NCBI RefSeq assembly: GCF_047948215.1
Contig: NC_134455.1
Span: 307,972,147-308,036,146, forward strand
DNA length: 64,000 nt
Reading direction: 5' to 3'
Origin: Lycorma delicatula
Lineage: Eukaryota > Arthropoda > Insecta > Hemiptera > Fulgoridae
Of the stretch, positions 49,009 to 58,100 are shown in pieces. Each line of letters begins with the position of its first letter. The stretch's first letter is position 1. Position numbers and translations under genes: made by a program. Under the pieces are notes generated by a model. The model made no database searches, was not told where the DNA came from, and worked only from the letters and a program-made list of their open reading frames with translations.

Positions 49009-49036
<28 letters not shown>
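49009..49036. repeat. (TA)n microsatellite
   Basis: About 14 TA units directly before the possible Helitron-like element. Confidence 0.95.
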
Positions 49037-49039
<3 letters not shown>

Positions 49040-49406
49040 GAAATTTATTTATAAATGCGAAGTTTCCTGGATTTGTCTGTTTGTTTTCAAAAGCATTACG
49101 CGAGAACCAACCGACCGATTGCTTTAAAATTTTCACGATACATTCATATTACCCTAGGGAAAGTATTAAGCGAAAGAACGAAGTCCTATCCCCTTTGGGG
49201 GTTAAGATATTAAAGATATTCATTAAAGAAATAAAAATGAATCCTTTTACTTCAGTGTATTTCTGTCTTTATAGAAACAGAAACATAATGAAGTTAAATG
49301 AGTAATTTTTCTTTCTTTTATAAACATCTATAAAATATTTAATATTCTTAGAACCATGATGATAACGAATGTGTCAGAAGTTCAGGAGATGGAGCTCCCC
49401 GACTAG
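49037..49406 (+). mobile_element. Possible Helitron-like non-autonomous element
   Basis: The block starts TC after an A (49036) and ends CTAG before a T (49407), which is the A|TC...CTRR|T signature of Helitron insertions. The 5' part (ATGCGAAGTTTCCTGG, CTGTTTGTTT, CGCGAGAACCAACCGACCGA, AAAATTTTCACGATA) has the style of insect Helitron 5' ends. The 3' end has a GGAGCTCC palindrome a few bases before CTAG. No replicase or helicase sequence is present. Both flanks are (TA)n tracts, so the A and T flanking bases are weak evidence. A 74-codon frame at 49081-49305 is incidental. Confidence 0.4.
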
Positions 49407-49909
49407 TGTATATATATATATATGATGAAATACAGGAAATTAGTTGTAAAATGTTTTAATATCAAATTGTAACATATACATGAAATAGCTAATAGATTAA
49501 AAAGCGATTCTACTTCATATTTTTAACCTAAATATATTTTACCTTTTTTAAGAAGTTTTTAGCTTAAATCCGATTTTTTATAATGATAAAAATATTTTAA
49601 AAATGAGTTTCGAAGCTATGACATCGTTTCACTGAATTTTTTTAATATTTAACGTATAACCAATAAACTAATATTTTAACGAATTTTTTAAATTCATTTA
49701 CAATTTAAAAAAAAAAAACATTAATTAAATTTAAATTGATAAAACCGCCAGATTGAAAAATTATATTTCACATATTATATTATTTCATAAAAAAAAAGTG
49801 TTTTTCAACTAAATTCAAATTATACTGACTTGAACAAAATTTCGTAAAAAGTATTCTGTATGACTAGTACTCGTATGTTACTATTTTGCATATGAGTGTC
49901 AATGACAGT

Positions 49910-49920
49910 AAATTACTACT
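49910..49920. repeat. Target-site duplication of the LINE insertion, left copy
   Basis: AAATTACTACT, identical to 50495-50505 on the other side of the LINE fragment, immediately outside the poly-A (poly-T on this strand) tail. Confidence 0.9.
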
Positions 49921-50494
49921 TTTTTTTTTTTTTGTCTTCAGTCATTTGACTGGTTTGATGCAGCTCTCCAAGATTCCCTATCTAGTGCTAGTCGTTTCAT
50001 TTCAGTATACCCTCTACATCCTACATCCCTAACAATTTGTTTTACTTATTCCAAACGTGGCCTGCCTACACAATTTTTCCCTTCTACCTGTCCTTCCAAA
50101 ATTAAAGCGACTATTCCAGGATGCCTTAGTATGTGGCCTATAAGTCTGTCTCTTCTTTTAACTATATTTTTCCAAATGCTTCTTTCTTCATCTATTTGCC
50201 GCAATACCTCCTCATTTGTCACTTTATCCACCCATCTGATTTTTAACATTCTCCTATAGCACCACATTTCAAAAGCTTCTAACCTTTTCTTCTCAGATAC
50301 TCCGATTGTCCAAGTTTCACTTCCATATAAAGCGACACTCCAAACATACACTTTCAAAAATCTTTTCCTGACATTTAAATTAAATGTCAGTCAATTAAAT
50401 TAAATTAAGATGTAAACAACTTATATTTCTTACTGAAGGCTCGTTTAGCTTGTGCTATTCGGCATTTTATATCGCTCCTGCTTCGTCCATCTTG
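49921..50494 (-). mobile_element. 5'-truncated non-LTR retrotransposon (LINE) with poly-A tail
   Basis: On the minus strand the copy begins GATGGACGAAGCAGG (50494) in the last part of the reverse-transcriptase gene. It ends in a 13-base poly-A tail, seen as poly-T at 49921-49933. It is bounded by perfect 11-bp duplications of AAATTACTACT. This is the signature of target-primed reverse transcription with early 5' truncation. A short TGACATTTA/TAAATGTCA palindrome at 50370-50390 marks a local inverted duplication inside the element and contributes to a frame break. Little decay of the tail and duplication implies a relatively recent insertion compared with the copy at 55790-56200. Confidence 0.93.
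49940..50490 (-). pseudogene. LINE reverse-transcriptase C-terminal region
   Basis: The longest open part (50046-50357) encodes about 100 residues. It begins KVYVWSVALYGSETWTIG and continues KKRLEAFEMWCYRRMLKI, TNEEVLRQIDEERSIWKNIV and RRDRLIGHILRHPGIVALIL, ending at GRPRLE. These are characteristic blocks of the C-terminal half of insect endonuclease/reverse-transcriptase LINE proteins (the SETWT..K and GHILRH motifs). Upstream (50400-50490) KCRIAQAKRAFSKKYKLFTS is present in a different frame. Downstream NIVRDVGCRGYTEMKRLAL and ASNQSND lead to the stop just before the tail. A frame break near 50370-50400 and another near 50046 make it non-functional. The catalytic reverse-transcriptase core was never copied. 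Confidence 0.88.
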
Positions 50495-50505
50495 AAATTA
50501 CTACT
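50495..50505. repeat. Target-site duplication of the LINE insertion, right copy
   Basis: AAATTACTACT, identical to 49910-49920; abuts the truncated 5' end of the LINE. Confidence 0.9.
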
Positions 50506-50619
50506 AAAAAATACAAATCTTATAAACTTATCAAAAGATTCTATACTATTTTATTAATTTTTTTTTTTTAATAATGAAAAATTCACCACATAAGATTAAT
50601 GTATGCGAGTAGGAATGTG

Positions 50620-50740
50620 ATGTGGAATTTTTTTATCTTGTAAAAGATCCCAAACTTAATCAGAGATTCAAACCCGGTACCTTCAGATATAAAGCTGAGA
50701 CACTACGCTCTGCTTTTAGGTGAACACAAATTCAATTTAT
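50620..50740 (-). repeat. tRNA-derived SINE (family 1), inverted and decayed
   Basis: On the minus strand, GTAGTGTCTCAGCTTTATAT is the A-box side and ACCGGGTTTGAATCTCTG the B-box side (complement of about 50661-50678), spaced as in the 5066 and 38752 copies. The tail is diverged. Confidence 0.6.
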
Positions 50741-52539
50741 ATTCGTAATTATTTAAATTTATCTTACGTATTTAATGATTATTTTGCATTCAAATTTATT
50801 TAAATTACTCAAATTATTCAGCATTAATCGAATAAATTTATATATAAAGACTACTTGTATACTAAAATACATTTTTTATGAAAATATATAATAACTGGAT
50901 ATATGACTCGGTTGAAAGCTTTAGCAGAACAACGCAGTATTAATATTGTCCTAATATATTGATCCGAGATTAAACAACACTTCATCCTCGTTCAAATCGT
51001 GGATCTTATTTTTTCTTTTGTATCTATTAATCGACAATTTTTATTAGTCATAGTCGGGTTTTTATTGTTATCCATTATATTTACTTTGGGGTAATTTTAG
51101 TGAAGCTGCTAAATCAAAAGCTGTTATTCGTTTCATATCTACAACCACACTGACTCGTTAAAATTTGAATTGAGTTGTTAATAGAACTCCAGATCCAACG
51201 TTTAGAAATTTTTTGCAACAAGGAAAATCTTTATTGCTTCTAAGTTTCATTGATATACTTACAGCGCTTTTTGATTTCCTTCCCAAACGTATGCGGGATT
51301 TGTTAATTTACTTGACAAGCAGAATAAGAATCTTGTTATCTATCTTATCAGCAAATGTACCGGATTAGAGGTATTTTTTACATTTTAGGATTTCAATCTA
51401 TTATAACAGCAGTGCGTTCTACGACAATTAGGATTACTTAAGCCCATTTACGGTTTTATATCTGAACTGGCTTATTTAAACAAGAAGTAACAAACTCTGA
51501 AAAAGACAGACTCAAATTACAAACAGGGTGTCTAGAATTACAGTGTTTTGTGTAAAAGAGAACTGATTTTAAATCTAGAATATTATATTTAGAAAATAGT
51601 CTTAAATTCTGATTTATGAGTAAAATGAAATCAAATTAATATTGATAGCTTGGTATCGGTTTTTACGCAAACTAGCGTGCCAATTACAACCTTACCAAAC
51701 CGTTAAGGACTATTCCTGCGAGAAGAAAAACAGAATTACTAATTCTTAATTCGGTTTGCGTTCAATTTGCAGTTCATTTCGTTCATTTTAACAGTATCAG
51801 TAAAATCAATACCGTATTTCAAATTTTAAAATATTCCTAAATCCTTGATTGAATTCACTAAAAACTGATGTTACCTTAAATAAAAAACACAAGAGTTAAA
51901 TCCTGAATGTATCCTTATGTTATATGACAGTTTTAATTTTTTTAAATACAAAAAAAAATATCATGAAATTTATATATGTTCTTACGTATCAGATAATCGG
52001 TAATTCACAGCTCATTTAAATATATGTAAAAATAATAATTTTAATTTATTTATTTCAGTTTGTTTTCATGGATATTAATTCGTTTACATATAAGGATGCA
52101 ATTTAACTTTACATAACGGTATAAATCTTACAATATTCCTATAAACGTCATCTGAAATCGTTTTATGAAATTAGTGTACGGGATTACAACAGATTAATAA
52201 TTCTTTAGTTTTATTTTGGAGAGCAGATTTAATATGAAAGGTAGTATGCAGTTTGATAACTGCATTTCATACCTGCAATTCTATTAGTACAATACAAAAA
52301 AAAAGGAGTAGTGAATGTTCCAACAATCGCTCTTAGGGGAGTTTACAATAGTGTAGCCCTACTAAAAAGAAACACCGTGTGCTTTATATATTATACTCGT
52401 ACAGAACATATATTATTGAGGTACGAATTCAATTATTAAACATTAATTAGTATGACTTTTTGATTACGTGAGATTAAAATCAAATCATTAAAATATTTAA
52501 TATTTCATTATTTTTAAGATACGTTTGTAGCTTTAAAAA
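50741..52539. other. AT-rich non-coding sequence
   Basis: Around 50990 a CGTTCAAATCGTGG phrase resembles an isolated B-box, but no A-box partner is clear. Nothing else is supported. Confidence 0.5.
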
Positions 52540-52860
52540 GATATGATCTAAGATTTTAAAGTAATCGAGGTCGATACAACACCCTTCACCGTTAGATTCA
52601 ATCCAGTCTGAATGCCCTAAAGAATAAATACGAAAAAGTAGGATCAACGGACGGAAAGAGGATGGACGGTTGAGGATTCTGGTCTCAAACCTGACCTCGC
52701 GGAGCGGCACACGATAGAGGGAAGCCACCCCTAGTTGTAAGGGGAATACTAGCGTCACTGAATACAAGGGGTAGTGTGGGAAGGGGGGCGGTGTTGTTAG
52801 AGCTTTTGTTGTTGCTAGAATCTCCCCAACACCAAACCCAGCTCGGTTAGGTGGCATATG
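52540..52860. other. GC-richer block of unknown origin
   Basis: A roughly 300-bp island stands out from AT-rich flanks. On the minus strand it keeps a 125-codon frame open (52480-52857), the longest in the window. The frame runs PPNRAGFGVGEILATTKALT, PPPFPHYPLYSVTLVFPLQL, RVPLREVRFETRILNRPSSF, and then HSDWIESNGEGCCIDLDYFK. The composition is plausible for protein, but I recognise no domain. The first ATG coincides with the edge of the GC block, and the frame runs on into AT-rich sequence. Candidates are the 5' part of an unrecognised retrotransposon, a host exon, or chance openness due to GC. Not called as a gene. Confidence 0.4.
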
Positions 52861-54399
52861 ATGTAAGATTTGATGCTGTGTATATTCACCGGTAACGTTT
52901 CGATATTCAACTGTTCATAATATTAATAGTTTGCGCACTTAAATTAAATGAAGTAAATTAATTGAAGACAGATAAAATAACAACTTTTAAATATGTAGGA
53001 TCTGAATAAAAAGTTAAATATAAACTTAAATAAAACATTAATATACTCTTTCCCATGGCTACTCTGCGTTTAATAGATTGAATGTAAGCTTTAATGGCAT
53101 TGCGTAATTAATAGTTAATCGTTAATGTTCGCTACATAAATAATGTGTTTTAAGGCAAAAACAAATAAGGCAACTGAATTTAGGCAAAAATAAAAATTAA
53201 AACGCCTATTAACAGAGAATACAACAAACTAATAGCCTACGTGTTAATCGAAACAAAGAATTATCAGTATAACTTAGTACATTTAGAATCTTTTTATAAG
53301 CTGATATTTAACTTCTCAAAGTTAAGTTATTCAAAAAGTCATTAAAACTTCTCAATTTGATCTGTAAATAATTTTTAATGTGTGGTTAATCAATAACACC
53401 GATTTCGTAAAGAAAATTCCTCTGAGAACTGAATTGATAAATTTAACTGGAAAATTTATAGAATGTAAATTACATCATGTAAATACAATAATATTTGAGG
53501 ATATTTTTTTTCGTTAATACCGGATTAGAATAGCATAAGTCATTCTGATATCAAAGTATTTTTGCTCGAAAATTCAAGAAAACAGATTAGAAAACTTAGA
53601 AAGATAATAAATATTCACCCAATTCAGAAAGTCTTATTTCATGCTAAACATTTTAGGTAATTTACATTTGTAAATAATTTTTAATTAGTTATTTCTGTGT
53701 ATTCTTTTTCTTATTTTTATCAAAACAAGCATTTCTTACCTACAGACCTTTTGAAATGATTTTCATATACGCAAAATGTTTTGTAAGCATATTAAAATTT
53801 TAGATAAAAAAGTTAATGGATTTAACTAAAATGAACTAAAAAACATTTTAGTGTGTTTATAACTTTCTTCGGGGTATTTTTGGTAAATTTTACATGTTTA
53901 TCAATAACATTTCACGAATTACATGAATGTAGAACAATTACAAACAAATTGAAACAATTACAAACAATATAAAACAATTGAATTCATTCAATTAAATGAA
54001 TGAATTACATGAATATAAATAAAATTTAAAGCAGAAAACAATCATCAAAATAATCAAGCAACAATTTTTTATTTATTTATAGTTAACGTTTAAATAACTT
54101 TACTAGAATAGCCATGGTTGTTTCAACATTAACATGCTTGTTTCCATATTAACCACCATTGCACGAATGACAATTGAATTTGTATCCATTTTCAAATAAA
54201 TTAAAATTATATACTTAACCATAATCTTTTAATTTCTGGACGAAAACAAGGAATGAACTTTTCAACTTATTGTTCGTTAATTTATGATGAGCTGAGCAAA
54301 AGTTAAAATCGAGAAAAAAAACAAAAAGTGGGTTAGATTACCTGTTATCACATGATTTCTTTCCGTAATGAAAAATAAAATTAAGTATAAATTAAATAG
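52861..54399. other. AT-rich non-coding sequence
   Basis: Short direct repeats of an ACAATTGAATTCATTCAATTA kind near 53930-54010 are local slippage products. Nothing else is supported. Confidence 0.55.
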
Positions 54400-54478
54400 C
54401 CCACCGGGCTGGTCTAGTGGTTAACTCGTCATCGAAAACCAGCTGATTTCGAGTTGTAAGGTAAAATCCTAAGTAATA
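54400..54478 (+). repeat. tRNA-derived SINE head (family 2), 3'-truncated
   Basis: CCCACCGGGCTGGTCTAGTGG, then TCATCGAAAACCAGCTGATT and TCGAGTTGTAAGGTAAAATC, match the first about 75 bases of the 39315 copy, including the A-box. The B-box is mutated (GGTAAAATCCTAAG). The body is missing. Confidence 0.7.
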
Positions 54479-55789
54479 GCATATAAATTCAACTATAATA
54501 GAGACACAAATTGCAGAAAATGTTACATAAGTTTATCAATACCCAATTAAATCTAAAATTTAATAGGCCTAATCCTCAAGTTAGCCTAAATATAAGGGAA
54601 GATCTCATTTTTCTTAGTTATGCGATAACCGAATAATAAAAAATGTAAAAAGAAATTTAGTAAATATTCTTATCATAAAAACCCATCATGCAGTGAAACA
54701 ATTAAAACTTTTACTGTGAAATTATATAACATGAAAAATTAAAATTTATTTACGTATTACGCTTTTATTAAATTAGAAAAGGTATATAATAATTATACTA
54801 TAATTTGTATTGTTTATAATACTAATTTTTTCTTTACTTAATAATTATGAGTATTATTTTCAATTATGTTACGGTTGTTCTATATAATTCTACAACAGAT
54901 AATGAAATAAAATTATTAACTAGATGAAATAGTGTTGCAGTGTTTCAAGTAATGAGTTAATTTTATTCTTAATAAAACACATACGCTTATACTGTATATA
55001 ATTGTTTGTTTTAGAAAAAAAACATCCAATAACAAATAATAAACGTCATAAAAATTAATACTTGAATTAATTCTAACTCTTAACTCCTGAATCATTATGC
55101 TAAAACAAAAATAATAATTTTAAAATTATACTTTACAACTTCATTAAAATTGTGGCTCTTTCGGAATCCGAGAGTCCCCTTTTGCAATTTTTTTTCCAAA
55201 GCAGTAGGTGTTTGAAGGTATTTACAGAGAAATTATAAATATAATCTAACTAAACTTAATCTACGCTTGTTTCGCTCGCTAATCTTGATTAGTAAGCGTA
55301 GGATAATAATTACCCACTGATTTGAATGAAAAAACTGAAAAAAGTGGCTGTCGGATTCCGAAAAAGTACCAAAATTTTAACCAATATTTTTATAAAATCA
55401 TCTTATGAACTTGATATGTTCTTTTTTTTAATACATAAAGACTAATATATTACGAATATGTTACCAACTCAAACGAAGAATTTAATATTAATGATATACT
55501 GATATACAAAGCTGTAGCACAACTTAAGGAGAGGCTAATTTCATAGTTAAGAGGTAGATACCAGTTCATCTCTCTCTTTGAACGGAATAATGATGATTAC
55601 TGAGTATTAATGAGTATCATGATCCAAAAATTAATATAAGAGGATATTTGTTGAAATCTTAACGTAAAAAAATGAAATCTAAAACAGATCTCATGAATAT
55701 TTTTTATAAAGGAAAATCAAATTTACACAATTCTGTAATTTAAGTAGTAAAATTACAAAAAGATAGAATAAAAAAAGAACTATAATAAA
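54479..55789. other. AT-rich non-coding sequence
   Basis: The phrase TCGGAATCCGAGAGTCC at 55158 and TCGGATTCCGAAAAAG at 55352 share a short motif about 200 bp apart; no element could be defined from it. Confidence 0.5.
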
Positions 55790-56200
55790 ACGAGTTGGTG
55801 CAAGAAAGGTGAATTCTCATAAAATTTAGTAATATCAATAATATAAATCTAAGAATTTGGGGAAAAATTATTAAAAATATTTGTATGGAGTGTAGATGTA
55901 TATTACTGAGAACAGGGTACATAGAAAAAGAAGAAAGGAAAAAAATAGAGTCTTTTGAAACGTGTTGTTAGAGAAGGATATTGAAAATTAAGTAGGCGGA
56001 AAACTATTGAAATTAATAAATTAAAAAAAAAAAACAGGCAAAGAAACTATTTTGGTAGAATCCTGTAGAGACGTACTAGATTGTAGGTTGCTGGACTATG
56101 TATTAAGACAATTAGGTTTTGTTAATTTGGTTCAAAAGGAAGAGAAAAATTAGAATATACAAAACAAATAATTGAAGATGTGTAATACTGTAATAAGATT
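55790..56200 (+). pseudogene. Very old LINE reverse-transcriptase C-terminal fragment
   Basis: The plus strand can be aligned by eye with the translated LINE at 49921-50494. NICMECRCILLRTGYI stands for VYVWSVALYGSETWTI. EERKKIESFETCC then RRILKIK stands for EKKRLEAFEMWC and YRRMLKI. After several frame breaks, GSKGREKLEYTKQIIEDV stands for the segment after GRPRLE, giving V.QIVRDVG in the younger copy. Stops are frequent and the SETWT and GHILRH blocks are almost erased, so this is a much older, long-inactive relative on the opposite strand. The 3' end, any tail and any target duplication are no longer visible. Confidence 0.65.
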
Positions 56201-57170
56201 GAGAAGATTAATTCAATGATGTTTTCAACTACTCACTAATTTTTACTTTAATTTTAAATCTATTTTTATATAAATATGTTTTTAGATACAAATATAAAAA
56301 TGTCACCATTGTTTGCAAAATACTGCTCTCTTAGAAGGTATGAAGAATGAAAAATTCTGCAGATGTAAGTACAATTGATTCAGTTAAAAATAAATAAACA
56401 AATTTCTTAGTTAACTTAACATACACATTCGCAAAATAAAAACAAAAATGCTATTATAAAAGTCGTAAATTGAAAAATGTATCGAATACTCGTATGTATG
56501 AAAATACTTATCGTTAAACAGTAATGATTCATTGGTTAAAAAAATCCAAAAATATGGTAGGCAATGATGGTAGCCAATTTTAAAAAGAACATCACAAGGA
56601 AAATTGGAGAAAATGATGCTAGGTATGACCTGTAAAATTTATAAAACAACTTGTAAACCCAAATATAAAACTAGTAACTAAATCACCAACGGTTTAATTT
56701 TTCATTTCAACCAAATCAAGAATCTTATTAATTTGACGAGATGTTTTTAAAACAAATTTAGCATATCTAGTTCATGTAGTAGATTTACTGTTGTGAATTT
56801 TTATACTCGTACTATTGCTATTAAAAATAAATCTATTATTATGTTTTATTTTCGAGCCAATATCTCTTAAAACAAAAAAAAAATCTGATATTACACAATT
56901 GTTACCGTTACAATAACTATTTTTCAATTAACCTTGAGCTAAAACAAGCGTTTTTGATTTAAATCATAAAATAAACTTTTTACATTTTCTAATTAATAAT
57001 TGTTATAAAAAATAATAAGTAGATACATTCATAAAATAAAATTTTTAACAATGAAATACTTTATTTTATATATTTGACAAAAACGATTTTGATAATATAA
57101 TAATAACAACATGTTAATATCGAAAAGAACAATAAAGAGTTATGTCATAAACAGAGATGGAGTGATAGAA
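56201..57170. other. AT-rich non-coding sequence
   Basis: Nothing supported. Confidence 0.55.
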
Positions 57171-57350
57171 ACTGATATGAGTGGAGGAAGACAGAAAGAG
57201 AGAGAGTAATTGTGAGAGAGTGAGTGAGAAAGAGTGATGGTCATTATGTACCCCGGATTTCCGCCAATGTTTCCGTGCGGGAAACAAGGGCCACCAGGTG
57301 AACTATCCTTGTTACACCAGTCGAGTGGCACCCTTCTATCTCCCTCCAGT
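57171..57350. other. GA-rich tract followed by a GC-rich patch
   Basis: A purine tract (57175-57238) with AGAGAGAGAG and several GAGAGTGAGTGAG steps is followed by CCCCGGATTTCCGCCAATG, GTTTCCGTGCGGGAAACAAG and GGCCACCAGGTGAAC. On the plus strand the patch reads MYPGFPPMFPCGKQGPP up to a CAG|GTGAAC donor-like site. On the minus strand the purine tract becomes a long polypyrimidine run ending CATATCAG, an acceptor-like site. A GTTTCC(..)GGAAAC imperfect palindrome lies inside. A GAGA-type regulatory element, a small exon or a repeat fragment are all possible, and none is established. Confidence 0.3.
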
Positions 57351-58014
57351 TATTCCCTTTAAAATAAAATAAATAACTACATCACAATGAATTTAAATAC
57401 ACAACAGAATATTCCGGTATACCAATGATCAATTGCATCAAATATCTTAATTTAGAAACTTAATTAATTAATAAATAACTTACTAATTTATTGTATTAAT
57501 CTATTAATTTATAACTGAATTTTTAATTTTATATATGAAAATTTGAAGTAAAATTCGTGCAAGTAGCCTAAACCTCCATTACAAGTTAGATTTTAATGAA
57601 GAAGATGAATTTTTGAAGAACTAACTTTTAATTTTTTTTCATTTATTGAATAACAGTGAAACATAGTAAACTCCGATTTCTCAGCCGAGCATCTGTGCTG
57701 CTTTATGTTACCATAGTAATATGAGTTTTAGTAAACTAGTTACTGATGCCAGCTCAAAGGAGTATCACCAAGAATAAATTGTGTTTAGTACATTTAACTC
57801 CAATATATGATTCTCTAATTTCGGTAAACTGATATATAAAATCCTAGATCCTTGGAAAAAATTTAAACGGCAGTGATCAGTAGTTCCTTTTGCGGTTTAG
57901 AAGCACAATCTGCTAACGCGTTAATTTTACTATGATCTGATTTACATATATTTATAAACATTAAATAAATAAATATTTCTAAAACCAACAGTTTTAGATG
58001 CAACGACCAATTAG
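57351..58014. other. AT-rich non-coding sequence
   Basis: Nothing supported. Confidence 0.55.
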
Positions 58015-58100
58015 TTTAATTTTTAGCATGTGGTTACTAGATTAGCTGGTCTCGGGTTCAATTCCCAGTGAATGTCAGGTATTCCTCACCTGTTACTTCA
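58015..58100 (+). repeat. tRNA-like SINE fragment with intact B-box
   Basis: GTGGTTACTAGATTAGCTGG followed by CTCGGGTTCAATTCCCAGTG (B-box GGGTTCAATTCCC at 58054-58066) and a GTCAGG. The spacing and the GTCAGG after the B-box recall family 1, but the A-box half is too diverged to assign. A complete cloverleaf is not formed, so a tRNA gene is unlikely. Confidence 0.5.

Noticed and set aside
49081..49305. 74-codon frame in the possible Helitron-like element
   Set aside because: No replicase or helicase motif. The frame does not span the element, and small non-autonomous elements of this type are non-coding.
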